From NCBI GenBank assembly GCA_017416705.1, contig JAFQBG010000010.1, positions 124,001-188,000 on the forward strand: a stretch of 64,000 nucleotides of DNA, read 5' to 3'. Shown piece by piece: positions 37,263 through 46,264 of the stretch. Position numbers and translations under genes: made by a program. The first letter of the stretch is position 1, and every line of letters starts with the position of its first letter. This DNA is from Bacteroidaceae bacterium. GTDB lineage: Bacteria > Bacteroidota > Bacteroidia > Bacteroidales > Bacteroidaceae. Under the pieces are notes generated by a model, which saw only the letters and a program-made list of their open reading frames with translations, was not told where the DNA came from and searched no databases.

Positions 37263-37700
37263 ATGAAAGAGTACAAATATACGATAGACGGCAACAGCTA
37301 TAACGTTACAATAAACGACGTAACAGACACCACCGCCAACGTAACAGTGAACGGCGTCGAATACAAAGTAGAATGGGAAAAGCCACAAGAGCCAAAGCCT
37401 GTAACAGTAGTAAAGCCCACTGTTGTGAAACCCGCACCCGCACAGGCAGCATCGCCCGCACCCGCACAGGCAGCGGCACCTGTCAACGGACACGCCATCA
37501 AGACACCGCTCCCGGGTGTTATCATAGATGTAAAAGTGAACGTGGGAGACGTTGTAAAAAAGGGAGACACCGTTGTCATATTAGAAGCCATGAAAATGGA
37601 AAACAACATAAATGCCGACAAAGAGGGTAAAGTAACATCCATAGCAGTCAGCAAAGGCGACACGGTTGCAGACGGAGCAGTATTATTGACAATAGAATAA
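37263..37700 (+). CDS. Biotin carboxyl carrier protein (decarboxylase gamma/delta type)
   Basis: A 145-aa carrier. An N-terminal small beta domain (1-42) is followed by an Ala/Pro-rich flexible linker (about 50-74, with the segment SPAPAQAA repeated). The biotinyl domain carries Lys111 in EAMKMENN as the biotin attachment site. It moves carboxyl groups for the carboxyltransferase encoded by mmdA, in the order mce, mmdA, small gamma-like gene, mmdC. Confidence 0.94.
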   Translation: MKEYKYTIDGNSYNVTINDVTDTTANVTVNGVEYKVEWEKPQEPKPVTVVKPTVVKPAPAQAASPAPAQAAAPVNGHAIKTPLPGVIIDVKVNVGDVVKKGDTVVILEAMKMENNINADKEGKVTSIAVSKGDTVADGAVLLTIE

Positions 37701-37721
37701 AAACCACATAATAAGGACAAA

Positions 37722-39719
37722 ATGAATAACAAACTGTTTCTATTCCTATCGGTCATATATTTTATACTGCCGACATACGCAATCAACGCAACAGAAAAGA
37801 ACGAAAAGCCATTTGTAATACCCGAGATTAAAACTTGGATTGGTGGCGAGGGACAATTCACAATAACCCCCGATACACGCATTGTGTACCCTGCCAACGC
37901 CCCCGAACTGAAAGACATCGCCGCGCAGTTTGCAGCCGACTATAAGGAAATGTTCGCCATAGAACTATCGACAGCCGAAGGCAAAGCCAAAAAAGGCGAT
38001 ATAGCACTTACCATAGCCAAAGACAAGAAACTTGGCGATGAAGGCTATCAGATAGCCATCGGCGAGAAAGTGAGAATAACAGCCCCCACCGCAAAAGGCA
38101 TATTTTGGGCTACACGCACCATCCTGCAAACAGCAGAAAAAAGCCATGGCAACACCCTGCCCCAAGGCACCATACGCGACTGGCCCGACTATGCACTGCG
38201 TGGTTTCATGCTCGATTGCGGGCGTAAATTTTTCCCCATACATTTCCTGCGCGACTATGTAAAGTTCATGTCCTACTACAAGATGAATACATTTCAAATT
38301 CACTTGAACGACAACTCGTTTAAACAATACTTCAACAACGATTGGGACAGAACGCAAAGCGCATTCCGCTTGGAAAGCGAATATTTCCCGGGGCTCACTG
38401 CACGCGACGGCCATTACACAAAAAAGGAGTTTATCGACCTGCAAAAATTAGCCGAGGGACTGTACGTGGAGATAATCCCCGAGATTGACGCCCCTGCACA
38501 CTCATTGGCATTCACAAAATATCGCCCCGAGATAGCCAGCAAGGATTATGGCAAAGACCATTTAGACCTGTTCAAGCCACAGACATACGCCTTCATCGAC
38601 TCGCTATACGACGAATACCTGAAAGGCGACGAGCCTGTTTTCCGCGGAAAACGCGTGCACGTAGGTACCGACGAGTACTCGAACCGCGACACCGCCGTCG
38701 TGGAGAAATTCCGCTACTTCACCGACCACTGCATACGCCTTGTCGAAAGCTATGGCAAGCAAGCATGCGTGTGGGGCGCACTGACACATGCCAAAGGAAA
38801 CACACCCGTTAAATCGGATAATGTGCTCATGGGTGCATGGTACAACGGATATGCCGACCCTGCCGAAATGATAAAACAAGGCTACGACCTGATAAGCATC
38901 CCCGATGGTTTCCTATACATTGTACCTGCCGCAGGATATTACTACGACTACCTGAATTGCAAATCGCTATACGACAATTGGACACCGGCACAAATAGGCA
39001 ACCAAAAATTCGAAGAACGTCATCCGCAAATAAAAGGCGGTATGTTCGCAGTGTGGAACGACCATGCCGGCAACGGTATAAGCTATCAGGATGTTCACTA
39101 TCGCGTGTTCCCCGCAATGCAAACACTCGCTGTAAAAATGTGGACAGGCGCACAGCCTGAAACCACATTCGAGGAGTTCGACAAACAACGCGAACAAATG
39201 AGCGAAGCACCCGGCGTGAACATAGCAGGACGTGTGAAGCCCGTTGTCGCCCCACAAGGAAACAGACAACCTGTTTTAGCAATAGACAAAGTGCAACCGG
39301 GAGCCGACACCGGCATAAAAGAGATTGGTTGGGGCTACACCGTAGAGTTCGATATCGCAGCAGCCAAAGAACAACCCGGCACAGTGCTTTTCAGTTCGGA
39401 CAACGCCACATTCTATTTGAGCGACCCCGTAGAGGGCAAGCTGGGTTTCAAACGCGATGGCTACCTGAATACATTCAATTACAGTTTCTTCCCCGGCGAA
39501 AAAGCCAATGTAAAAATAGCCGGCGACAAGGAGAAAACAGAGCTATATATAAACGGCAAATTAGTTGAAACGCTCGACAGACAAACACAGTATCACCACA
39601 ACAGCACAAACGACAAATATGACAAAATGTACTATGTACGCACATTGGTATTCCCATTGGAAAAAGCAGGTATATTCAAAAGCAACATAGGCAATTTAAA
39701 AGTATGCGTTGGCAAGTGA
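37722..39719 (+). CDS. Beta-N-acetylhexosaminidase (GH20)
   Basis: Secreted glycosidase (665 aa) predicted to remove terminal GlcNAc or GalNAc residues. A signal peptide spans 1-22. A GH20b domain spans about 32-150. The catalytic TIM barrel starts with YALRGFMLDCGRKFFPIHFLRDYVKFMSYYKMNTFQIHL and carries the Asp317-Glu318 pair in HVGTDEYS, and the sugar-binding Trp in WNDHAGNG. A C-terminal lectin-like beta-sandwich spans about 525-665. It follows mmdC by only 21 bp although the pathways are unrelated. Confidence 0.92.
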   Translation: MNNKLFLFLSVIYFILPTYAINATEKNEKPFVIPEIKTWIGGEGQFTITPDTRIVYPANAPELKDIAAQFAADYKEMFAIELSTAEGKAKKGDIALTIAKDKKLGDEGYQIAIGEKVRITAPTAKGIFWATRTILQTAEKSHGNTLPQGTIRDWPDYALRGFMLDCGRKFFPIHFLRDYVKFMSYYKMNTFQIHLNDNSFKQYFNNDWDRTQSAFRLESEYFPGLTARDGHYTKKEFIDLQKLAEGLYVEIIPEIDAPAHSLAFTKYRPEIASKDYGKDHLDLFKPQTYAFIDSLYDEYLKGDEPVFRGKRVHVGTDEYSNRDTAVVEKFRYFTDHCIRLVESYGKQACVWGALTHAKGNTPVKSDNVLMGAWYNGYADPAEMIKQGYDLISIPDGFLYIVPAAGYYYDYLNCKSLYDNWTPAQIGNQKFEERHPQIKGGMFAVWNDHAGNGISYQDVHYRVFPAMQTLAVKMWTGAQPETTFEEFDKQREQMSEAPGVNIAGRVKPVVAPQGNRQPVLAIDKVQPGADTGIKEIGWGYTVEFDIAAAKEQPGTVLFSSDNATFYLSDPVEGKLGFKRDGYLNTFNYSFFPGEKANVKIAGDKEKTELYINGKLVETLDRQTQYHHNSTNDKYDKMYYVRTLVFPLEKAGIFKSNIGNLKVCVGK

Positions 39720-39754
39720 TAGAAAACGGCGATAATACAATACCATATTGCATA

Positions 39755-39784
39755 AAAAATCCCAAGCACGTGCTTGGGATTTTT
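39755..39784. terminator. Bidirectional terminator
   Basis: A perfect 15-bp palindromic stem AAAAATCCCAAGCAC and complement, between the GH20 gene and the convergent panD. Confidence 0.85.
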
Positions 39785-39805
39785 TATTGCTCGGGATATT
39801 ATAAA

Positions 39806-40159
39806 CTATTGTATTATTTTATTTGTACCCTTTTCGGGAATTATCACTTTGGGAGTAATATTGACAGCCTCCTCGGGAGTAACTATCGCATAGGCCATGA
39901 TAATGGCAATATCGCCCGGACTGAATTTATGAGCGGCAGCACCGTTCAAGCATATCACACCCGAATTACGTGCCCCTTTTATTATATATGTAACAATACG
40001 CTCACCATTGCTATTGTTCACCACATGCACCATCTCGCCCTCGAACAGTCCCGCGGCATCCATTAGTGCCTCGTCTATTGTAATGCTGCCCATGTAGTTC
40101 AGGTTGGCTTCGGTAACAGTCACACAATGCAGTTTGGATTTCAGTACCTGTATAAACAT
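39806..40159 (-). CDS. Aspartate 1-decarboxylase PanD
   Basis: Makes beta-alanine for pantothenate and CoA. The 117-aa proenzyme has the self-cleavage site Gly24-Ser25 in NYMGSITID, which yields the pyruvoyl group. [20 protein letters not shown] is conserved. Downstream of panC on the same strand with a 9-bp gap. Confidence 0.96.
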   Translation of the reverse strand: MFIQVLKSKLHCVTVTEANLNYMGSITIDEALMDAAGLFEGEMVHVVNNSNGERIVTYIIKGARNSGVICLNGAAAHKFSPGDIAIIMAYAIVTPEEAVNITPKVIIPEKGTNKIIQ

Positions 40160-40168
40160 GATGATTTG

Positions 40169-41020
40169 TTATTCCACCTCCTTGTATTTTATATTGTCGA
40201 TGAGTCGTATATTTCCACAGAACAACGCTATGCAACCCACTATATAATCGGCATCGTCCCAATTAGAGACAGGCTGCAAAGTATATCCGTTGACAATGCT
40301 GAAATATTCCAAGCGGAAACCGTTTACCGCATTTATCTTATCCTCGACATAGGATTTTGTGTCGTCAAGGGTATTGTCTGCCGCAAAACGCAGGCTATCG
40401 AACAGAGTACGCGATATGATGAGCGCCCTTTCGCGTTCCTCGGCGGTGAGGAGCATGTTACGGCTGCTCATTGCAAGGCCATCGGGCTCACGCACAATAG
40501 GACAACCTACTATATTAATTTTTAAATTGAGTTGCTGCACCATATTACGGATTATGGCAAGCTGCTGAAAATCTTTTTCGCCGAAATAGGCCGCATCGGG
40601 TTCTACCGCATAGAACAATTTGCTTACTATCTGCGCCACACCGTTGAAGTGTCCGGGACGGAAAGGGCCCTCCATGACACTGTCCAAGGGGTGGAAATCG
40701 AAAACACGATTATCGGGCTCGGGATACATCTCGCTCACTTCGGGAGCAAAAACAATATCGACATCGGCCTGTTCCAAAAGAGCACAATCGGCACTTAAAT
40801 TGCGCGGATAATTGGCAAGGTCGTTCTTGTCGTTAAACTGTGTAGGATTTACAAAAATACTCACCACGGTTATGTCATTACCGGCCACACAACGATGCAC
40901 CAACGACAAATGTCCATTATGCAAAGCACCCATAGTTGGAACCAAGCCTATTGTTTTTCCGTCTGCTCTATGCAACGACAGTTCGGCACGCAGTTCCGAT
41001 ATAGTATTTATTACTTTCAT
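40169..41020 (-). CDS. Pantothenate synthetase PanC
   Basis: Joins pantoate and beta-alanine with ATP. A 283-aa protein starting at the ATG at 41020; an in-frame TTG two codons upstream is less likely. The HIGH-like motif is in [12 protein letters not shown], followed by [34 protein letters not shown] and the KMSKS-equivalent AMSSRN. Operon panC-panD. Confidence 0.96.
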   Translation of the reverse strand: MKVINTISELRAELSLHRADGKTIGLVPTMGALHNGHLSLVHRCVAGNDITVVSIFVNPTQFNDKNDLANYPRNLSADCALLEQADVDIVFAPEVSEMYPEPDNRVFDFHPLDSVMEGPFRPGHFNGVAQIVSKLFYAVEPDAAYFGEKDFQQLAIIRNMVQQLNLKINIVGCPIVREPDGLAMSSRNMLLTAEERERALIISRTLFDSLRFAADNTLDDTKSYVEDKINAVNGFRLEYFSIVNGYTLQPVSNWDDADYIVGCIALFCGNIRLIDNIKYKEVE

Positions 41021-41228
41021 TATCAATCAATTATGCTATTATTCCCGTAATTAATGTTCATTTCGGAGTGCAAAGTAACAAACAATTGTGCACAAAATAA
41101 AATAAATGCAAAAAAACTTTCGAACTATATTGAACCATGCCCAAGCACAGATTGTTTTACAATAAAAGCGTTAATAAGTGCAAAACGGTTGACTTTTGCT
41201 CACAAAAACATTTAAAAAAGAGGGATAA

Positions 41229-41260
41229 TTTGCTAATATGGCGATTTTTATGTAACTTTG
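41229..41260 (+). promoter_or_regulatory. Promoter of the GT5-like gene
   Basis: TTTG at 41229-41232, exactly 20 nt, then TAACTTTG at 41253-41260. The predicted start near 41266 lies after an earlier in-frame ATG (41258), which supports the coding start at 41297. Confidence 0.8.
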
Positions 41261-41296
41261 CAATGCCATGAAAATACATTCATCGGAACAAATAAA

Positions 41297-42109
41297 ATGA
41301 AAGCAAACAAAATATTATTTATTACTCAAGAAATCACACCGTTCGTACCGGAAACAGTTATCTCAAAGATTGGTCGTAATCTGCCACAAGCAACACAAGA
41401 AAGCGGACGCGAGATACGTATTTTCACACCCAAGTGGGGTATCATAAACGAACGTCGCAACCAACTGCACGAGGTCATACGTTTGTCGGGTATGAATATG
41501 ATAATTGACGAGACCGACCATCCGTTGATAATAAAGGTAGCATCGTTGCAATCGGCTCGCATGCAAGTATATTTTATAGACAACGACGATTATTTCCAAA
41601 ATCGTCTTATGGTAAAAGACGAGAATGGCGAAGAATACGCCGACAACGACGAACGTACCATATTCTTTGCACGCGGCGTACTTGAAACAGTAAAAAAACT
41701 ACGTTGGTGTCCCGATGTAATCCACTGTCAAGGATGGATTTCGGCACTTGTGCCACTGTACATAAAGAGTTCTTATAGCGAGGAGCCATCCTTCCGCGAC
41801 TCCAAGGTGGTGTTCTCGTTGTACGACGATGAATTTAACTTTACCGGTCCACTGCCCGAAAGTTTCTTACAAAAAATCCCTCACAAGGATATGTCACCGG
41901 AACTGCTGAACGGCGTTAACATACCCACCACATACGAAGAACTTGCCAAACTCGCCATACGTTACAGCGATGGAGTGATAGAAAACGGCGAAAACATCCC
42001 CGCATCGCTCCTTGACTATGCCCGTTCGCTTGGGAAACAAGTTCTTACTAAACAGACTGCCGAGGAATACAACGGCGCATGTAACAACTTCTACGAAACA
42101 GTTTCATAA
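41297..42109 (+). CDS. Short glycogen/starch synthase-like protein (GT5 N-terminal domain only)
   Basis: A 270-aa protein matching the N-terminal Rossmann half of GT5 synthases: KILFITQEITPFVPETVISKIGRNLPQATQESGREIRIFTPKWG, then FFARGVLETVKKLRWCPDVIHCQGW. The C-terminal GT-B half with the nucleotide-sugar site is absent, and the usual KxGGL motif is replaced by SKIGRNL. Catalysis as a classical synthase is therefore doubtful. It ends 3 bp before the DUF4270 gene. I know this pair beside panC as a conserved Bacteroidales arrangement of unclear purpose. The full glycosyltransferase of the glycogen operon is at 44960-46222. Confidence 0.78.
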   Translation: MKANKILFITQEITPFVPETVISKIGRNLPQATQESGREIRIFTPKWGIINERRNQLHEVIRLSGMNMIIDETDHPLIIKVASLQSARMQVYFIDNDDYFQNRLMVKDENGEEYADNDERTIFFARGVLETVKKLRWCPDVIHCQGWISALVPLYIKSSYSEEPSFRDSKVVFSLYDDEFNFTGPLPESFLQKIPHKDMSPELLNGVNIPTTYEELAKLAIRYSDGVIENGENIPASLLDYARSLGKQVLTKQTAEEYNGACNNFYETVS

Positions 42110-42112
42110 TTA

Positions 42113-43537
42113 ATGAAAAGAACATATTTTTTTCTATTGATATTTTTTATTGTTACCGCATTCACTGCTTGCGACGACCAAACAGACACATTAGGCGGTA
42201 GCATAGTGCCCAATATCGACAAGATAAAAATTGACACATTGACTTTATATGCCAAGAGCAAATCCATTCATGTGAATGACTCTATTTTGGCAAACACAAG
42301 CAATGTATATTTGGGACAGTACACCGACCCCGAGACAGGTACTGTATTCTCATCGAGTTTCATCACGCAGTTCAACTGTGTAGAGGATTATGGTTTCCCC
42401 TCACATGGAGTCATAGGTGACAGCGTTGTAAAAATAGAACTAAAACTATTCTACAACAGTTTCTTTGGCGACTCGCTCAACACCATGAAATGCGAGGTTT
42501 ACGAGCTGGACAACACGTTGGAGGAAGGCACACCATATTATACCAATATAGACCCCACCCTGTTCTACGACGCAGACAAAGGTCCGATAGCCACAAAAAC
42601 ATATTGCGCCACCGACTACACCGTACCCGACAGCATAAAACTCGAAGATGACTACACGCGTAACATCACAATAAGACTGCCACAGGAACTTGGCAACCGT
42701 TTCATCAGTAAATACTACGAGACCAATGCAGAAGGCGACTCGATAGGCAAAATACGTTTTTCGAACTCCGAAGAATTCATAAACAACGTATTCAAAGGCC
42801 TATATGTAAGAAACAGCCAAGGCGACGGTACAGTCATGTACATATCTATGGCACGTCTGAACGTCACATTCAACTACTATGTCAAAGGGGCAAGCGGACA
42901 ATTAGACTCCATTGCGACAGGAATTGCCACATTCTCATCGACAAAAGAGGTACTACAAGTTAATAAATTCCACAACCGCAATTTGGAACAACTTGTCGAA
43001 GACAACAGTTGCACCTACCTAAAAACCCCCGCCGGAATATTCACCGAGGTAGAACTACCCATCGAGGAGATAATAGCAAACACCGATACTCTGAACTCGG
43101 TAAAAATAGCATTCTCGCGATACAACGAGGAGCAAACAGGTAAAAAATTCGGTTACTCGGTGCCACAAATTTTGCTGATGTTGCGCAAATGCGACATGTA
43201 TAGTTTCTTCTTGCAAAACAAAATGTACGACAGCAAGACATCGTTTGCAAGCACATTCGACGCAAGCAGTAACAGATATACTTTCAGCAACATTGCATCC
43301 CTTGTAAGCCACTGCCACGCGGAGTACAAGAAAGGCATATCGAGCAACGCAAATTGGGAAGCAGAGAACCCCGACTGGAACAAAGTGGTACTCATCCCCA
43401 TATCCGTTGCAACCGACAATAATACAGGCTCGACAATGTCCATTTCGCACAATCACAACATGACAAGCGCACGCTTGCAGGGTGGCGACACGCCTATTGC
43501 ACTGAGCATTGTCACCAGCAAATTCAACAACGAATAA
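42113..43537 (+). CDS. DUF4270 family lipoprotein
   Basis: A 474-aa lipoprotein with a lipobox at AFTAC (Cys20). It starts TLGGSIVPNIDKIKIDTLTLYAKSKSI, the conserved opening of DUF4270 proteins, and is beta-rich throughout (VKIELKLFYNSFFGDSLNTMKCEVYEL, TYLKTPAGIFTEVELPIEEI). No enzyme motif. Translationally close (3 bp) to the GT5-like gene. Surface or periplasmic role unknown. Confidence 0.83.
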   Translation: MKRTYFFLLIFFIVTAFTACDDQTDTLGGSIVPNIDKIKIDTLTLYAKSKSIHVNDSILANTSNVYLGQYTDPETGTVFSSSFITQFNCVEDYGFPSHGVIGDSVVKIELKLFYNSFFGDSLNTMKCEVYELDNTLEEGTPYYTNIDPTLFYDADKGPIATKTYCATDYTVPDSIKLEDDYTRNITIRLPQELGNRFISKYYETNAEGDSIGKIRFSNSEEFINNVFKGLYVRNSQGDGTVMYISMARLNVTFNYYVKGASGQLDSIATGIATFSSTKEVLQVNKFHNRNLEQLVEDNSCTYLKTPAGIFTEVELPIEEIIANTDTLNSVKIAFSRYNEEQTGKKFGYSVPQILLMLRKCDMYSFFLQNKMYDSKTSFASTFDASSNRYTFSNIASLVSHCHAEYKKGISSNANWEAENPDWNKVVLIPISVATDNNTGSTMSISHNHNMTSARLQGGDTPIALSIVTSKFNNE

Positions 43538-43553
43538 ACATTGTTTTATATAT

Positions 43554-43597
43554 CCACAAAAAAACGGTGAAGATTAAATCTTCACCGTTTTTTGTGG
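43554..43597. terminator. Bidirectional terminator
   Basis: A stem of about 20 bp, CCACAAAAAAACGGTGAAGAT with its near-complement, and a 3-nt loop. It separates the convergent DUF4270 and GH57 genes. Confidence 0.82.
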
Positions 43598-43611
43598 GAT
43601 TATTATATCTA

Positions 43612-44937
43612 TTAATCCTCTTTCTCTTTTGCAGCGCGTTTCTTGGTTTTTGCCGCTTTTGCTTTGAGCGATTCAAGCTCGGCCTCCAACTGCACGATTT
43701 CTACTTCTTGGTTCTCGATAACCTGTTTCAATGCGCTTAGCTCCTCGTTATCTATCTCCTCGGGATATTGTGCACGAACACGTGCCATGAAGTCGCCAAG
43801 GATATTCATGTAGTTGGTAAACGCATCGTAGGGCGACTCATATATGCAACGTTCGGGGATTATTCCATTGGATTTTGTTGTCATATAACGGAAGTTCTCG
43901 GCTGCTTGCAGATAGTCCCAATCCTGTTTAAGTTTCTTGTCGTCGGATAGTGCCACACGCTCGGCAACGCTATATAGTTTATCGAAAGCCTCGCGTTGCA
44001 AGGTGTTACCCAACCACGAACTTGTGTCGCGCTCCTCGTCCATCCACGATGTGGGATAAGGAACTTCCAATGGGCCTACTGCCTTATATTTCTCGACAAT
44101 TTCTGTCGGGGTCGAGAATGTTATACCGCGCTCTTTGGCAGCTGCGGGAATAGCCTTCAAGAATTCAAGGATGTTCGACGACAGGGGTTGTGCCATACCA
44201 AAGGCCGACAGGTTCATGAATATATTTACTATCTGCTCCTCGCGTGGCATGCCGGCAATCCAATCGACATAAGTCTCGGCAAACAAAGGATACTCGCTCC
44301 ACTCGGGGTTAGAGAAACGCAACGAGATATCGTCGGATAGCTTGTAGTCGCGAAGCAATAGTTTCAAGCCCGATGCATATGCGCAGTTATAGAGGAAATG
44401 GGGGCTTTTCCATGCCAATATATGTTTTGCACCCTCGGCCAACATTCCTTTGAAGCCCATTGAGGCTGCCATCTCGCCAATCTCGTCGGAGTATATAAGT
44501 CCCGAGTTACGCAACACGCGTGGTTTTGTTCCGAAGAGCTCCTTCACCTTGCGTTGCATGCGGCTCACCTCCTCTTTGAATGCGGTGGGAGATACTATTG
44601 ACGAAAGACCATGTGAATAGGGTTCGCACAGGAATTCGCAGCAACCTGTCTTGGCAAGTTCTTTTAGCAACTCAATTACCTGAGGAGCATATAGCTCCAA
44701 CATTTCCAAGCCTACACCCGACGCCGATAGAGCCACTTTGAAGTCGCCATCGTTCTCTTTTATCATGTCGAGAAGGGTTGTCAACGCCGGAACATAGGAT
44801 TTCTCGGCTATTTCGCCAACTGCGCTTGCATTGGCATAGTCATCGTAGTAGTAGTGGTCACTACCTATATCAAAGAAACGATAACGTTTCAACTGTCTGA
44901 GCTGATGAATCTCAAAATAGAAACAAATTGTCTTCAT
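43612..44937 (-). CDS. GH57 family glycoside hydrolase (alpha-amylase-like) with coiled-coil tail
   Basis: A 441-aa cytoplasmic protein opening MKTICFYFEIHQLRQLKRY, the GH57 start with the conserved His in motif I. GCCEFLCEPYSHGLSS and GMLAEGAKHILAWKSPHFLY are typical of the alpha-amylase subgroup. The last 60 residues (from about 380) form a coiled coil (VIENQEVEIVQLEAELESL) and a Lys-rich end (KAAKTKKRAAKEKED) that are not part of the catalytic fold. It follows the glycosyltransferase and debranching genes in one operon, so alpha-1,4-glucan (glycogen) turnover is the likely role. Confidence 0.88.
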   Translation of the reverse strand: MKTICFYFEIHQLRQLKRYRFFDIGSDHYYYDDYANASAVGEIAEKSYVPALTTLLDMIKENDGDFKVALSASGVGLEMLELYAPQVIELLKELAKTGCCEFLCEPYSHGLSSIVSPTAFKEEVSRMQRKVKELFGTKPRVLRNSGLIYSDEIGEMAASMGFKGMLAEGAKHILAWKSPHFLYNCAYASGLKLLLRDYKLSDDISLRFSNPEWSEYPLFAETYVDWIAGMPREEQIVNIFMNLSAFGMAQPLSSNILEFLKAIPAAAKERGITFSTPTEIVEKYKAVGPLEVPYPTSWMDEERDTSSWLGNTLQREAFDKLYSVAERVALSDDKKLKQDWDYLQAAENFRYMTTKSNGIIPERCIYESPYDAFTNYMNILGDFMARVRAQYPEEIDNEELSALKQVIENQEVEIVQLEAELESLKAKAAKTKKRAAKEKED

Positions 44938-44959
44938 ATCTTTATTCTGTTTTTGTTTT

Positions 44960-46222
44960 TTACTGAGCCATTACTTTTTCATAGAGTCCACGTAGTTTTA
45001 AAGCAACGTTTTCCCATGTTATATTATCTACCTCGCGACGTCCCTCGACTTTCAGATATTCGTACAAGGAGTCGTTGTTACATATAGCATATATTGCATC
45101 GGCCATGGCGTTTATATCCCAATAGTCGGTTTTTATACATTTGTCCAAAATTTCGGCACAACCCGACTGTTTCGATATAATGGTGGGCACATCGCATTGC
45201 ATAGCTTCGAGTGGCGATATTCCAAATGGCTCGCTCACCGAGGGCATTATATACACATCGCTTGCTTTAAGACACTCGTACACCTGACGTCCGCGCATGA
45301 AACCGGGGAAATGAAATCTGTCGGCTATACCGCGTTGGGCTACAAGTTTTATCATGTCATTCATCATGTCGCCGCTTCCTGCCATGCAGAAACGGATGTT
45401 TCTTGTTTTGCGCAGAACTTGTGCGGCAGCCTCGACAAAATATTCCGGACCTTTTTGCATTGTTATACGTCCAAGGAAAGTAACCACTTTTTCACCGGGG
45501 ATTTTCTTGGGCTCTATCGACATGATTTCCTCGGACAACGGTGTCACCGCATTGTGCAATGTAGTGACTTTGTCGGGGTGTTGATGATATTTCTCGATAA
45601 CGGTGCGACGTGTAAGCTCGCTCACACAGAAAATATGGTCGGCATTATCCATACCGTTCTTTTCTATTGCATATACTGTGGGGTTTACATTACCACGACT
45701 GCGGTCGAAATCGGTGGCGTGAACGTGTATTACGAGTTTTTTGCCTGACACTTGCTTTGCATGAATACCTGCGGGGTATGTCAACCAGTCGTGCGAGTGT
45801 ATTATGTCGAACTCTTCGGTACGTGCCACCACGCCTGCAATTATCGAATAATTATTTATCTCCTCGTGTAGATTTTCGGGATAGCCCCCTGCAAATTCCA
45901 TACAGCCGAGGTCGTTGGTATTCATATAGCTGAAATCGCCATATATATGGTCGCGGTAACGATAATACTCTTCGGGACGAATAATGGCTCCCACGCGCGA
46001 ATCGACATAGCTGGAATCTACGTCTTTCCACACGATAGGCACACTGTTCATTCCGACGATTCTCAAGAAGCTATTGTCTTCATCGCCGTAAGGCTTGGGG
46101 ATACAGAATTTTATCTCCACATCACCTTGTGGTACGAACCCTTTTGTAAGTCCGTAGCTCGCAGTTCCAAGACCTCCGGAAATATGAGGGGGAAATTCCC
46201 AACCGAACATTAGTACTTTCAT
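44960..46222 (-). CDS. Glycogen synthase-type glycosyltransferase (GT-B fold)
   Basis: A 420-aa cytoplasmic enzyme. The N-terminal half has MFGWEFPPHISGGLGTASYGL, with the GGLG donor loop, and HSHDWLTYPAGI. The C-terminal half has VTFLGRITMQKGPEYFVEAA and the E-x7-E motif in EPFGISPLEAM. This architecture fits an ADP- or UDP-glucose alpha-glucan synthase, and operon partners GH57 and the debranching enzyme agree. Donor specificity cannot be read from the sequence. It lies 22 bp before the GH57 gene. Confidence 0.88.
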   Translation of the reverse strand: MKVLMFGWEFPPHISGGLGTASYGLTKGFVPQGDVEIKFCIPKPYGDEDNSFLRIVGMNSVPIVWKDVDSSYVDSRVGAIIRPEEYYRYRDHIYGDFSYMNTNDLGCMEFAGGYPENLHEEINNYSIIAGVVARTEEFDIIHSHDWLTYPAGIHAKQVSGKKLVIHVHATDFDRSRGNVNPTVYAIEKNGMDNADHIFCVSELTRRTVIEKYHQHPDKVTTLHNAVTPLSEEIMSIEPKKIPGEKVVTFLGRITMQKGPEYFVEAAAQVLRKTRNIRFCMAGSGDMMNDMIKLVAQRGIADRFHFPGFMRGRQVYECLKASDVYIMPSVSEPFGISPLEAMQCDVPTIISKQSGCAEILDKCIKTDYWDINAMADAIYAICNNDSLYEYLKVEGRREVDNITWENVALKLRGLYEKVMAQ

Positions 46223-46264
46223 ACGATTCTATTTTTTTGTTTTTGGTACTAAGAGAGGATTCCC

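Noticed and set aside
37190-37305. Separate small gene starting at ATG 37190
   Set aside because: It overlaps the start of the biotin carrier gene in another frame and has low-complexity basic content. It is better seen as a possible frameshifted tail of the 37050 gene or chance.
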